Assembly (NCBI GenBank): GCA_018711655.1
Contig: DVIA01000028.1
Span: forward strand, 50,144-114,143
DNA from: Candidatus Pullichristensenella avicola
GTDB taxonomy: Bacteria; Bacillota; Clostridia; Christensenellales; Aristaeellaceae
DNA: 64,000 nucleotides
Direction of reading: 5' to 3'
The notes beneath the pieces were generated by a model. That model ran no database searches, was not told the DNA's origin, and saw nothing but the letters and a program-made list of their open reading frames with translations. Both the position numbers and the translations under genes were made by a program. The stretch's first letter is position 1. Each line of letters starts with the position of its first letter. Positions 17,401 through 25,668 of the stretch are shown here, in pieces.

Positions 17401-18805
17401 TGCCCACAACTATATCAAGGAATTGTTCGGCGCGGAAAACGTCTTTCGCGCTGGCACCATCGGCACCATCGCCGAAAAAACGGCTTACGGCTATGTGCTC
17501 AAATACATGGAGGAGCGCGATCTGCACTTTTCCAACGCCGAAAAGGAGCGGCTGGCGCGCGGCATCACCGGCGTCAAGCGCACCACCGGCCAGCATCCCG
17601 CCGGCATGGTCGTTTTGCCCAAGGACTATGAGATCTATCAGTTCACCGCCATCCAGCACCCGGCGGACGATATGACCTCAGAGACCATCACAACGCACTT
17701 CGACTTTGGCTCCATGCACGACGTGCTGGTAAAGCTGGACGTGCTCGGCCACGATGATCCCACCATGCTGCGCCGTTTGCAGGATCTCACCGGCATCGCC
17801 CCGCGCGAGGTCCCGCTCAACGACCCGGAGGTGTTTAAAAACATCCTCTCCCTGTTCTCCACGCCCGAGGCGCTGGGGCTGACGGCGGAAGAACTGGGCG
17901 TGCCGACCGGCACCCTCGGCATTCCTGAGTTCGGCACGCGCTTTGTGCGCGGCATGCTGGTGGAAACCAGGCCCAGCACCATGGAGGAATTGATTCGTAT
18001 TTCCGGCCTCTCTCACGGCACGGACGTGTGGGTAGGCAATACGCAGGATCTGGTGCATGCGGGCGTTCCCCTCAGCGAGTGCATTTGTACCCGCGACGAC
18101 ATTATGAACGCCCTCATTGATTTCGGCGTCGATTCCGAGGTCGCCTTCAAAACCATGGAATCCGTGCGCAAGGGCAAGGGGCTGCAGCCGTTTATGGAGG
18201 AGGCCATTGAGGCCGTGGATGCGCCGGACTGGTATATCGGCAGCTGCAAAAAGATCAAGTATATGTTCCCCAAGGCGCACGCCGTGGCCTATGTCACCAT
18301 GGCGCTGCGCATCGCCTACTTTAAAATCTACTATCCCGCTGCCTATTACGCCTGCTACCTGATGCGCAACGCCGACGCCTTCGACGGCGCGCGCATGGTC
18401 ACCGCCAATGTGGACGTGCTGCGCTCGATGATCGAGGAGATCAACGGCCTCGAACGCGCCGAGCGCGAGCGCAAGGACGACGAGGTTTCCATTCTGGAAA
18501 TCCTCATTGAGATGAACCTGCGCGGCGTCCACCTGCGGCCCGTGGACCTCTACCGCTCGGCGGCGATGGATTTCCTCCTCGAAGCCGATGGAACGATTCT
18601 GCCGCCGCTGACGTCCCTGCCCGGCGTCGGCCAGCTGGCGGCCGAGGCCTTTGTCGCCGCGCGCGAGGGCGCGCCCTTCATTTCGCAGGACGACATGCTG
18701 CGCCGCAAGGCGCCCAAGACCGTCATTGAGGCTTTGCGCGCCGCCGGCTGTTTGCAGGGCATTCCCGAAACCAGCCAGGTCTCTCTGTTCGAATTTGGCA
18801 TATAG
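14492..18805 (+). CDS. polC: DNA polymerase III PolC-type alpha subunit
   Basis: This 1,437-residue replicase is the form found in low-GC-type Gram-positive bacteria and supports Firmicutes affiliation. Domains in order are an N-terminal region, an OB fold (near residue 220), and a PHP domain starting VELHLHTQMSTMDA (about 330). This is interrupted by the proofreading 3'-5' exonuclease, FVVLDFETTGLNPNQDEIIEIGAV (about 415) to a HRAVHDARATG motif. The polymerase core follows, with VGSRGSVGSSLVAF (about 876), a four-Cys zinc module (CPQCKF and CPRCGA), PDIDLNFSG (about 956) and MFPKAHAVAYVTMA. The start overlaps the ispG stop. The C-terminus ends normally about 490 bp before the next gene. Confidence 0.98.
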   Translation: MSELWRELIERQSPELAGALALRRVSISRKTGEMCVQLCADRLFTRAEYKRVHQALAAAFPSVGVRLKISYPALKARAEADIASVAPLLIELVRHESPGSAPFLLNSDTDFSLSNGVFTIHATGEEGVAYMRARGVDRLFSALLKDLFSIDAATNIEVAGSEQKRLERIRAQRLAEEARMAEETARGVREEDAGRKKPTPQEAVYGRAIHDEATPMNEITEDIGRVTVVGEVAALEMRDAKNGQSKIITFSMTDHRGSVNCKLFLGGRRQSEGAGVEEQAEKLRAALKDGLWVKVRGGYRYDDFKREMVLMVSDVMSVPKPVREDNAPRKRVELHLHTQMSTMDACASAKDLIAQAAAWGHSAIAVTDHGVVQAFPEAFGAVRGKDIKFIPGCEGYLIEDAPEIVSGGDDRPLEDTAFVVLDFETTGLNPNQDEIIEIGAVRLEHGKEVGEFSQLIDPGRAIPEKVVELTGINAAMLAGQPNLAEVFPKFEKFLEGAVLVAHNASFDMAFLRRAFQRFGRELDAPILDTLALARNAYKELRNHKLGTVCKHLDISLKNAHRAVHDARATGQVLSRTLSRMGVSRLSDVNRAFQTDAGAQAYHIILLAKNQTGMTNLYRLVSEGHLNYFHRTPRMPRKLIEKYREGLIIGSACESGELFRAVLAGKDARTLERIARFYDYLEIQPIGNNAFLVREGAVKDEEALRDLNRRVLALGDKLGIPVVATGDVHFMNPEDAVYRSILMATKGFEDADHQPPLYFRTTEEMLEEFAYLGRETAERVVIDEPNRIAGQIGDVRLFIPHPEGKETFQPFWPEAEHDLRRITLERAREIYGDPLPEIVQKRIDKELGAIIGYGFSTLYMIAVKLVAKSLSDGYIVGSRGSVGSSLVAFLSGITEVNSLPPHYVCPQCKFSDFDVQQLGKTGLDLPARDCPRCGARMNKDGFNIPFEVFLGFKGNKVPDIDLNFSGVYQPVAHNYIKELFGAENVFRAGTIGTIAEKTAYGYVLKYMEERDLHFSNAEKERLARGITGVKRTTGQHPAGMVVLPKDYEIYQFTAIQHPADDMTSETITTHFDFGSMHDVLVKLDVLGHDDPTMLRRLQDLTGIAPREVPLNDPEVFKNILSLFSTPEALGLTAEELGVPTGTLGIPEFGTRFVRGMLVETRPSTMEELIRISGLSHGTDVWVGNTQDLVHAGVPLSECICTRDDIMNALIDFGVDSEVAFKTMESVRKGKGLQPFMEEAIEAVDAPDWYIGSCKKIKYMFPKAHAVAYVTMALRIAYFKIYYPAAYYACYLMRNADAFDGARMVTANVDVLRSMIEEINGLERAERERKDDEVSILEILIEMNLRGVHLRPVDLYRSAAMDFLLEADGTILPPLTSLPGVGQLAAEAFVAAREGAPFISQDDMLRRKAPKTVIEALRAAGCLQGIPETSQVSLFEFGI

Positions 18806-19230
18806 CCGCTTTGGCGGCGCGCCGCGCATCGCGCGACGGCTTTGCCGAAGCAGGATATTTTCGCAAAACATGGAACTCTTTGCCAAATTGTTCGTCTATA
18901 AGTATAAGTGGTCTGCGGCACGGGCAAAGCGATCGGTCTCGCGCCGCCCGGCAGCCGCTTTTGGCGCAGGCGCGCGTCGAAGCGCCGGTATGGCGCAAGC
19001 AGCCAAAACGATGAGGGAGTCGTGGGGAATGGGATGGGTGGCGCGCCCGCAAGGGCGCGCTTTTGCTGGCTTTGAGGAAGCTGCGCGCATCCGGCGGCAG
19101 TTCGCGCCCTGCGCCTGCGCGCGTCGCCTCCTGCACCCGCGCTTTTTCGTCTGCGCGCGACCACGGCCTTTGCAAATGCGCGCATCCGGCGGCGCGGCGA
19201 GAAATTTCCGGATTTCTGAACGCAGCCGGG
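18806..19230. other. Intergenic region after polC with no convincing gene
   Basis: About 425 bp are GC-rich and lack a frame with family-like sequence or a good ribosome site. A hairpin at 19041-19064 (GCGCGCCC / GGGCGCGC followed by TTTT) could end the polC transcript. A 17-bp direct repeat, TGCGCGCATCCGGCGGC, occurs at 19082-19098 and 19177-19193. Confidence 0.5.
19041..19064 (+). terminator. Possible rho-independent terminator after polC
   Basis: GCGCGCCC and GGGCGCGC flank a short GCAA-type loop, followed by TTTT. It lies 235 bp after the polC stop, so the link to the polC transcript is inferred. Confidence 0.5.
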
Positions 19231-19259
19231 TTGACAGGCACGCTTTGCGGGAATATACT
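19231..19259 (+). promoter_or_regulatory. SigA-type promoter of the secreted His-cluster protein gene
   Basis: A perfect TTGACA (19231-19236) and TATACT (19254-19259) are 17 bp apart, 44 bp before the start codon. Confidence 0.8.
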
Positions 19260-19302
19260 GGAGATGGACGCTTATCGCAACATAATGAATGGGGGATGTG
19301 AA

Positions 19303-20742
19303 ATGCGCATCAAGCGTTGCTTCGCTCTTTTTCTGGTGTTCGCGCTGCTGGCGGGGCTGGCCTGCGCCGAAACGCCGGTCAAGCCGCGCCGGATAACGGT
19401 CGAGACCGCGTCGCCTGAGGCGGCGCAGCTGGCGCAGACGCCCGAACCCCGGATCGAAGCCGAGCCGGATTCGCCCATCCCGGCGGAAACGCCCGCGGGC
19501 CCGGATGACGCGGCCGGGCCAGTTCCGGAGACAGAAGCCGCAGCGCCTGCAGAGGCGGAGCGTGACGCCGTTCGGCCCCGCCATGGGGAACATGGCCATG
19601 GGCATGCGCATCCTCCGCTGCTTACTGAGGAAACGGCCGGATCCGCGCGGACGTTTGCCGGCTCGATCTGCTATGACCGCAATGGCGCGCAGACGCGCTA
19701 CGATCTGCGCGTGACGCTGGAAAGCAGGCCTGCCGGGAACGGTGCGGTTGAGATCAGCGCGTCGCCCTCGACCGGAGAGGGAACGACCGTGCTTTTGTCC
19801 TTTGAGGCGTCGCCGTTTTCCTTTCTGGAGATGACAGACGCCGCCGCTTCGGACGCCGCTGCCGAAACGCCGCGGAAAGTCCTCTGGGGAACGCTGGACA
19901 TTGCCGACGCCGCCAGCGGAGCGATGTTTTCCCGCCATACCTTCGCCCTGCGCGCGGACGGTGTTTTGTCGATTTGCGATGTTTTTGGCAATACACAGCT
20001 TGAAACGCGTCTTTTCCAACAGCCGAGCCTCCTCCGCGAGGCAGACGACGCATTGCCCTGCATCCTGCGCCTGGGAAACGCTTACGCGCTGCTGTTTGAG
20101 CGGATCGCAGAGCAAAAGCCGGGAGAAACGCTGACTTTGAGCCTGCGCGAATGTGCGCTGCCGCTGGCGCAGGCGATGTGTTCCCCGCGCGCGGACGCGT
20201 TCGTCGAGGGCATCGGCCTGGATCGCGCTGCATTTGCGCGCGCGCTGATGAACCTGCCGGGAACGATTGCCATTACGCCCGGGAAGGACGATCTGCGTTT
20301 CGTCTACCGCACGGACGCCAATCCGCAAAACGCCTCCTGGCAGTACGATTTTCTTCTGGACGACTCCGGCCTCCACGGCGTCGTTTACGAGGCGGCGGGC
20401 GGAGACGCCGAACCTGTCGCCATAGGCCGCGTCGAAGCGACGCTGCAAAACGGCCTTTGCGTGCGTGTGGACGACGACAGAAGCGGCGGTTACCTTTACT
20501 TCGACGCCCACTGCGATGACTGCGACGTTTTAGGCATGAACGCCGGCGCGCAGTTCAGCTGCTACGCCGCGCTTGCCTTCGACCTTGCCGGCGGCGGGGA
20601 AAGCCGGCATGTGCTCTTTGATTGCGCGAAAACGCCGCTTACTTCTGAGGCAAACGCCATGGAATACGAAGCTTCGCTGCGCTTTGTGGACGGCGAGGAT
20701 ATGACGAGCTGGTCGTTGAATCTGACGGAAACCCTTTCGTAA
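19303..20742 (+). CDS. Secreted protein of unknown function with a histidine cluster
   Basis: This 479-residue protein is not recognised. Residues 1-22 are a signal peptide with an ACA cleavage site. Residues 23-85 are a Pro/Glu/Ala-rich linker. Residues 94-103 hold five histidines in H-x-x-H-x-H-x-H-x-H spacing, a typical surface metal-binding pattern. The rest looks like two beta-rich halves (AGSICYDRNGAQTRYDLRV and later TDANPQNASWQYDFLLD), each read as a Tyr-Asp-Leu strand pattern, with one CDDC motif (FDAHCDDCDVLG) near residue 409. The ATG has GGGGG upstream and a consensus promoter; a hairpin terminator follows. It is monocistronic. A role in extracellular metal binding is only a guess. 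Confidence 0.85.
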   Translation: MRIKRCFALFLVFALLAGLACAETPVKPRRITVETASPEAAQLAQTPEPRIEAEPDSPIPAETPAGPDDAAGPVPETEAAAPAEAERDAVRPRHGEHGHGHAHPPLLTEETAGSARTFAGSICYDRNGAQTRYDLRVTLESRPAGNGAVEISASPSTGEGTTVLLSFEASPFSFLEMTDAAASDAAAETPRKVLWGTLDIADAASGAMFSRHTFALRADGVLSICDVFGNTQLETRLFQQPSLLREADDALPCILRLGNAYALLFERIAEQKPGETLTLSLRECALPLAQAMCSPRADAFVEGIGLDRAAFARALMNLPGTIAITPGKDDLRFVYRTDANPQNASWQYDFLLDDSGLHGVVYEAAGGDAEPVAIGRVEATLQNGLCVRVDDDRSGGYLYFDAHCDDCDVLGMNAGAQFSCYAALAFDLAGGGESRHVLFDCAKTPLTSEANAMEYEASLRFVDGEDMTSWSLNLTETLS

Positions 20743-20766
20743 AGCCCGCTGTCGGCGTCTGGTGAG

Positions 20767-20798
20767 GCGGAACGGCCAAGGCCGTTCCGCTCTTTTTT
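20767..20798 (+). terminator. Rho-independent terminator after the secreted protein gene
   Basis: GCGGAACGGCC and GGCCGTTCCGC form a strong stem directly followed by TCTTTTTT. Confidence 0.9.
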
Positions 20799-20819
20799 GT
20801 GTCAGAAACGCGTCCCGGG

Positions 20820-20848
20820 TTGACAGGGGCCCCAAAATGTTTTATGAT
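20820..20848 (+). promoter_or_regulatory. SigA-type promoter of the two-part acetyltransferase gene
   Basis: A perfect TTGACA (20820-20825) and TATGAT (20843-20848) are 17 bp apart. Confidence 0.8.
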
Positions 20849-20940
20849 CATAAGCATAAGAACGCAATTTTTGAAAAAAGTTGCGAAAAGGAGGCGAAAG
20901 GCCCGCCGTCAGGCGGGGAAGCGAGAAGGGAGGGCGTTTT

Positions 20941-21798
20941 ATGCGAACGACGAAGAACCTGCAACGCGTGGTGGACAAGCGGCATCTGAAAAGTCTTATG
21001 TACGAAAACATGCGGCGTTTTCCGCGCTGGGAGACCAACTGCATCTTTGAGCCCGGAGAGGTGGACCGCCTTTTGCGGCGGGGGAGCCTCTATGTGGATA
21101 CCTGCCACGACGGCTTCTGCCTGCTCGACGACGAAGGCGATTATTACCGCGTGCACTTCTTTTTTTCCGTGGATGCGGCGGTAGACTTTCCGCCCATGGA
21201 CAAGCCGGTGCTGGTGGAATTTCTCGTCACCCATGGGGCGCGCGGCCCCGTTATCGCCGAAATGGAGCGCAAGTGGCTGGCGGCAGGCTTCCGCGAGCAT
21301 GTGCGGGATTTGAAGATGCATCTTTCCCTCAAAGGCCTCGCCCTGCGCCCCGCGGTGGTGGAAAACGCCGCCGGCCGCTTTGTCGCGCGCCTTGCGCGCG
21401 AAGAGGACGCAACGCAGATCCTGCCCATCTGGGAGGCCTCGCTCGACCGCCTCAACTCTGCCATTCCCTCCATGGAGGAGCTGCTCTACGAGATCGGCCA
21501 GGGCAATATTTTCGTCGTCGATCGGGAAGGGGAAATCTGCGCCGCCAACAAAATGGTGATTCGCGGCGGAATGGTTTCTACCTGGCTCGGCGCGGTCAAG
21601 CGCGAATACCGGCGCATGGGCCTTTCCACGGCCATGAAGCATCAGATCTACAAAACGGCCATGGAGCGCGGCGTTTTTCACTGTTACACCTGGGTGGATG
21701 AAAACAACGCCGCTTCGCGCGCCGCGCTTGCAAAGCTGGGCTTTGTCCATCGCGGCGAATGGACGGAAGGCTTCCTTCTGGACGCGGCCGGCCCCTAG
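20941..21798 (+). CDS. GNAT acetyltransferase with an N-terminal extra domain
   Basis: This 285-residue protein has a C-terminal GNAT domain (about residues 145-280). It includes GGMVSTWLGAVKREYRRMGLSTAMKHQIY (the acetyl-CoA loop R-R-x-G-L-S) and NNAASRAALAKLGFVHRG. The N-terminal ~140 residues (RRFPRWETNCIF..., VDTCHDGFCLLDDEGDYYRVHFFFS) look like a degenerate second GNAT-like half, as seen in double-GNAT proteins. The substrate is unknown. The start at 20941 was chosen because GGAGGG lies 7 bases upstream and the frame before it has no coding character. It is monocistronic. Confidence 0.85.
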   Translation: MRTTKNLQRVVDKRHLKSLMYENMRRFPRWETNCIFEPGEVDRLLRRGSLYVDTCHDGFCLLDDEGDYYRVHFFFSVDAAVDFPPMDKPVLVEFLVTHGARGPVIAEMERKWLAAGFREHVRDLKMHLSLKGLALRPAVVENAAGRFVARLAREEDATQILPIWEASLDRLNSAIPSMEELLYEIGQGNIFVVDREGEICAANKMVIRGGMVSTWLGAVKREYRRMGLSTAMKHQIYKTAMERGVFHCYTWVDENNAASRAALAKLGFVHRGEWTEGFLLDAAGP

Positions 21799-21838
21799 CG
21801 CATCGCATGAGCGCAACCGAAGTTTAACCGGCGCGGTA

Positions 21839-21868
21839 TTGAAATTTCCATGCTGCGAGTGCTATCAT
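21839..21868 (+). promoter_or_regulatory. Probable promoter of pyrG-guaA
   Basis: TTGAAA (21839-21844) and TATCAT (21863-21868) are 18 bp apart. The pyrG ATG follows 32 bp later. Confidence 0.55.
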
Positions 21869-21900
21869 AGCTCCATTGTTTTTTCAGGGAGCGTGAGCGC

Positions 21901-23517
21901 ATGGACACACGATATATCTTTGTGACCGGCGGCGTGACCTCGTCGCTCGGGAAGGGCATCACCGCCGCCTCGCTGGGCCGGCTTTTGAAGGCGCGCGGCT
22001 ACACGGTGGCCATCCAGAAATTCGATCCCTATCTCAACGTCGATCCCGGCACCATGAACCCCTACCAGCACGGAGAAGTTTTCGTCACCGAAGACGGCGC
22101 CGAGACCGACCTCGATCTTGGTCACTACGAGCGCTTTGTCGATGAAAATCTCACCCGCTATTCCTCCGTCACCTCCGGCCAGGTGTTTTTCAGCGTTTTG
22201 AAGCGCGAGCGCGAGGGCGGCTATCACGGCGGCACCGTGCAGGTCATTCCGCATATTACGGATGAAATCAAGGAAAAAATCTATCGCGTCGGCGAAAAGG
22301 CCGACGTCGTCATTACGGAAATCGGCGGAACGGTCGGCGATATCGAGGGGCAACCCTTCATCGAGGCCATCCGCCAATTTCAATGGGAAGTGCCGCCGGA
22401 GCGCACGCTGTTTATTCATGTGACCCTCATTCCGTATCTTAAGACTTCGCAGGAATTAAAGACCAAGCCCACGCAGCACTCCGTGAAGGAATTGCAGGGC
22501 ATGGGCATCCACCCCGGAATGCTCGTCTGCCGCAGCGACTATCCCATTCCGCCGGAGATGCGCAGCAAGCTTTCGCTGTTTTGCAACGTCCCCGCCAAGT
22601 ATATCATTCAGAACCTCGACGCCGAATCGCTCTATCAGGTGCCTCTGATGCTGGAGCGGGAAAGGTTCGCTGACAAGGTTTGCGAAGCGCTGCAACTGCC
22701 CGTTCGCACGCCGGAATTGCAGGATTGGGAGGAAATGGTCGATCGCTTCCAATACCCGGAGCGGGAAGTGACCATCGCGCTGGTGGGCAAGTACATACAA
22801 TTGCACGACGCCTATCTTTCTGTGGTCGAGGCTTTGCAACATGGCGGCATCGCGCACCGCGCCCGCGTGCGCATCAAATGGGTGCAGGCCGACGGCCTCA
22901 CCGGCCCGGAAGTGGACGTGGACGCCGTTTTCCAGGGCGTGCACGGCATCCTCGTGCCCGGCGGCTTCGGGAGCCGCGGAATCGAAGGCAAAATGGTCGC
23001 CGCGCGCTACGCCCGCGAGCACAACATTCCCTATCTGGGCATCTGCCTGGGAATGCAGATTGCGGTGATGGAGTTCGCCCGCCACGTCTGCGGCATGGAG
23101 GGCGCGTCCTCGACCGAGTTCGACCCCGAAACGCCTTATCCCGTCATCGACATCATGGCGGAACAGAAAGGCCTGGAGCAGACGGGCGGCACCATGCGCC
23201 TGGGCGCGTACCGCTGCCGGCTCGAACCGGGCTCCATACTGCGCAACCTCTATGGCGCCGACGAGGTTTTTGAGCGTCACCGCCACCGCTACGAGTTCAA
23301 CAACGCCTGCGCGGAGGCGTTCGCCGCCCGCGGCCTGCGCGTTGCCGGCGTCAACCCGGAGCGGAACCTGGTGGAGGCAGTAGAACTGACGAAGCATCCT
23401 TGGTTCGTGGGCGTGCAGTTCCATCCGGAGTTCAAGTCCCGGCCGAACCGCCCGCACCCCCTGTTCGTCGGCTTGATAGGCGCGGCCATTCGCCGCGCGG
23501 AGGAGGAAGCATGCTAG
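21901..23517 (+). CDS. pyrG: CTP synthase
   Basis: This 538-residue enzyme aminates UTP to CTP with ATP and glutamine. The N-terminal synthase domain starts [22 protein letters not shown] and includes [15 protein letters not shown] and [17 protein letters not shown]. The C-terminal class I glutaminase has GICLGMQ (catalytic Cys) and a [13 protein letters not shown] loop (His/Glu). Length and motifs are complete. The last seven bases overlap the start of guaA, pairing the CTP and GMP branches in one operon. Confidence 0.97.
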   Translation: MDTRYIFVTGGVTSSLGKGITAASLGRLLKARGYTVAIQKFDPYLNVDPGTMNPYQHGEVFVTEDGAETDLDLGHYERFVDENLTRYSSVTSGQVFFSVLKREREGGYHGGTVQVIPHITDEIKEKIYRVGEKADVVITEIGGTVGDIEGQPFIEAIRQFQWEVPPERTLFIHVTLIPYLKTSQELKTKPTQHSVKELQGMGIHPGMLVCRSDYPIPPEMRSKLSLFCNVPAKYIIQNLDAESLYQVPLMLERERFADKVCEALQLPVRTPELQDWEEMVDRFQYPEREVTIALVGKYIQLHDAYLSVVEALQHGGIAHRARVRIKWVQADGLTGPEVDVDAVFQGVHGILVPGGFGSRGIEGKMVAARYAREHNIPYLGICLGMQIAVMEFARHVCGMEGASSTEFDPETPYPVIDIMAEQKGLEQTGGTMRLGAYRCRLEPGSILRNLYGADEVFERHRHRYEFNNACAEAFAARGLRVAGVNPERNLVEAVELTKHPWFVGVQFHPEFKSRPNRPHPLFVGLIGAAIRRAEEEAC

Positions 23518-25046
23518 AAAAGATCGTCATTCTGGACTTTGGCGGCCAGTACAACCAGCTCATCGCGCGCCGCGTGCGCGAAATCGGCGTCTATTGCGAG
23601 GTTCTCCCTTACGCTGCGCCCGCAGCCTCATGGGCGGATGAAAGCCTGCGCGGCGTCATCCTCACCGGCGGCCCCAACAGCGTCTACGAGGCGGGCGCGC
23701 CGCGGTTGGGCAGGGAGTTGTTTGCGCTTGGCGTGCCGGTTTTGGGCATCTGTTACGGCATGCAGATGATCAACTGCATCCTCGGCGGCACAGTTGAGCG
23801 CGCCGACGCCGGCGAATATGGCCATACGATGCTGAACGTTCATGGCGGCAGCCTCTTTGAAGGGGTTTCTCCCGCAACCGCGGTGTTTATGAACCACACC
23901 GATCGCGTGGCGAAAATGCCGGACGGCTTTGTTTGCGACGCAAGTACGGCGCATTGTCCCGTCGCCGCGTTTTCCTGCGCGCAAAAGGGGATTTACGGCG
24001 TGCAATTTCACCCCGAGGTGCGGCATACCGTGGAGGGGACGACGATCCTGCGCAACTTCGCGCTCGGCATCTGTGGATGCAGGGGCGACTACCGCGCCGA
24101 GGACATGATCGAAGGCATGCTGCAGGGCATCCGCCGGCAGGTGGGAAACGGCAGGGTCGTCGCCGGCCTTTCCGGCGGCGTGGATTCGTCCGTGGCCTGC
24201 GCGCTGGCGGAAAGAGCGCTTTCCAGGGGCCAGCTTACCTGCGTGTTCGTCAACCACGGCCTGTTGCGCCTCAACGAAGCGGAAAGCGTGCTTGATACCT
24301 ATCGCGACGCGATGGGGTTGAACGTGGTTTATGTAGATGCCTCCGAGCGCTTTCTCAGCGCGCTCGCCGGCGTGACCGATCCGGAGAAAAAGCGCAAAAT
24401 CATCGGCGAACTCTTCGTGCGCGTCTTTGAGGAAGAAGCGAAAAAGACCGGCGCGCAGTTCCTTTTGCAGGGCACGATCTATCCCGACCGCATTGAAAGC
24501 GGCATGGGCGGTTCGGCCACCATCAAAAGCCATCATAACGTCGGCGGACTTCCCAAAGATTCGCTGTTTCAAAGGGAGAATATCGTCGAGCCGCTGAAAT
24601 CGCTTTTCAAGGACGAGGTGCGCGCCGTTGGCGAAGCGCTGGGCATCCCTCGCCATATGGTGTGGCGGCAACCGTTCCCCGGCCCCGGTCTCGCGGTGCG
24701 CGTGGTGGGGGAAATCACCCGTGAAAAGCTCGATATCCTTCGCAAAAGCGACGCCATTTATCTGGAGGAATTGGACCGGGCCGGCCTCGCGCGGGATATC
24801 TGGCAGTCCTTTGCCGTGCTCACCGGTTCCAAAACCGTCGGCGTCATGGGCGACGCGCGCACATACGCCTACTGCGTTGCCCTGCGCGCCGTGACCAGCG
24901 ACGACGCCATGACCGTTGAAGCCGCAGAACTTCCTTATTCAGTACTAAAAAAGTGCGTCAGTCGCATCATCAATGAAGTCCCCGGCGTCAACCGCGTCGT
25001 CTACGACGTCACCGGAAAACCTCCGGGAACGATCGAGTGGGAATGA
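23511..25046 (+). CDS. guaA: GMP synthase (glutamine-hydrolysing)
   Basis: This 511-residue enzyme converts XMP to GMP. An N-terminal glutaminase begins [21 protein letters not shown] and carries GICYGMQ (nucleophile Cys) and [11 protein letters not shown]. An ATP pyrophosphatase domain follows with the PP-loop [11 protein letters not shown] near residue 220, and a C-terminal dimerisation domain ends PPGTIEWE, the usual terminus. The ATG at 23511 is preceded by GGAGGAGG inside the pyrG end. Translation is probably coupled to pyrG. Confidence 0.97.
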   Translation: MLEKIVILDFGGQYNQLIARRVREIGVYCEVLPYAAPAASWADESLRGVILTGGPNSVYEAGAPRLGRELFALGVPVLGICYGMQMINCILGGTVERADAGEYGHTMLNVHGGSLFEGVSPATAVFMNHTDRVAKMPDGFVCDASTAHCPVAAFSCAQKGIYGVQFHPEVRHTVEGTTILRNFALGICGCRGDYRAEDMIEGMLQGIRRQVGNGRVVAGLSGGVDSSVACALAERALSRGQLTCVFVNHGLLRLNEAESVLDTYRDAMGLNVVYVDASERFLSALAGVTDPEKKRKIIGELFVRVFEEEAKKTGAQFLLQGTIYPDRIESGMGGSATIKSHHNVGGLPKDSLFQRENIVEPLKSLFKDEVRAVGEALGIPRHMVWRQPFPGPGLAVRVVGEITREKLDILRKSDAIYLEELDRAGLARDIWQSFAVLTGSKTVGVMGDARTYAYCVALRAVTSDDAMTVEAAELPYSVLKKCVSRIINEVPGVNRVVYDVTGKPPGTIEWE

Positions 25047-25205
25047 CTTCAACAGGGCAAGAGTGCCTGCATCGCTGGATGTTTGAGGCATGGCGCCTTT
25101 GATGTCAGCGGCTTGGCGGCAGTTCTTGTGCTGCATAAACCGGGCGCAATGGTGGGGAGCGGTATCAAAATATCGTTTCCCCTTCTTTGCACGGGGCGCG
25201 AAGCC

Positions 25206-25256
25206 TTGACTTTCAACAATTAAGCCGTATAATATACATATACCTCCAAACAGTAT
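25206..25256 (+). promoter_or_regulatory. csoR promoter with a possible operator
   Basis: TTGACT (25206-25211) and TATAAT (25228-25233) are 16 bp apart. Just downstream, an ATAC...GTAT inverted pair at 25240-25256 (ATACCTCC then a CAGTAT half) resembles the left arm of the palindromes before the adjacent ATPase gene. Autoregulation by CsoR is likely but inferred. Confidence 0.6.
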
Positions 25257-25265
25257 AGGAGCGCC

Positions 25266-25547
25266 ATGATGAAACAATGTATGGATGCTGACAATCTGCA
25301 TCGCCGATTGCGGAAAATTATCGGACAAGTGCAGGCGATTGACCGAATGATTGACGAAGACGTGCCCTGCGAGGACATCCTTTCGCAGTTGAATGCTGCA
25401 AAGTCAGCGCTTCACAAGTGCGGACAGGTGGTGCTTGAAGGACACATCAAGCACTGCGTCAGAAACGGAATCGAGCATGGGGACGCCGACAAAACGATTG
25501 AGGACTTCACCAAAGCGGTCGAGCGTTTTGCGAATATGGGTTCATGA
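25266..25547 (+). CDS. csoR: CsoR-family metal-sensing repressor, Cu(I)-type ligands
   Basis: This 93-residue all-helical protein matches the CsoR/RcnR/FrmR family (PF02583): NLHRRLRKIIGQVQAIDRMI, then a long second helix. C35, H60 and C64 occupy the Cys-His-Cys positions that bind Cu(I) in CsoR; the extra N-terminal His of nickel and formaldehyde sensors is absent. Metal binding should release it from DNA. A terminator follows, then a P1B metal ATPase whose promoter carries two matching palindromes. The second Met of the start (MMKQC) is equally possible. Confidence 0.9.
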   Translation: MMKQCMDADNLHRRLRKIIGQVQAIDRMIDEDVPCEDILSQLNAAKSALHKCGQVVLEGHIKHCVRNGIEHGDADKTIEDFTKAVERFANMGS

Positions 25548-25564
25548 AGCAAATCGCCGGAAAG

Positions 25565-25593
25565 AGCAGTTGCAACAGAACTGCTTTTTTCTT
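25565..25593 (+). terminator. Rho-independent terminator after csoR
   Basis: AGCAGTT and AACTGCT flank a 7-nt loop, followed by TTTTTCTTTT. Confidence 0.85.
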
Positions 25594-25601
25594 TTGCGAC
25601 C

Positions 25602-25653
25602 TTGACAAACCCGTACCCCTTACGGTATTATATACCTATACCCCATATGGTAT
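25602..25653 (+). promoter_or_regulatory. Metal-ATPase promoter with two tandem CsoR-type operators
   Basis: A perfect TTGACA (25602-25607) and TATTAT (25626-25631) lie 18 bp apart. Two 16-bp palindromes, GTACCCCTTACGGTAT (25613-25628) and ATACCCCATATGGTAT (25638-25653), agree at 13 of 16 positions and start 25 bp apart. The first fills the spacer; the second lies at the predicted transcription start. The TACCCC-n-TA-n-GGTA pattern resembles G/C-tract operators of CsoR/RcnR proteins, so the upstream repressor is the likely ligand. Confidence 0.75.
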
Positions 25654-25668
25654 AAGTGGAGGGTTCTC

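Noticed and set aside
14213..17659. A 1,148-codon minus-strand frame
   Set aside because: It is antisense to polC, which has complete family motifs; no homology is seen in the antisense product.
18651..19301. A 216-codon frame overlapping the polC end
   Set aside because: It lies out of frame with polC, has no family-like sequence, and reads into the next gene's promoter.
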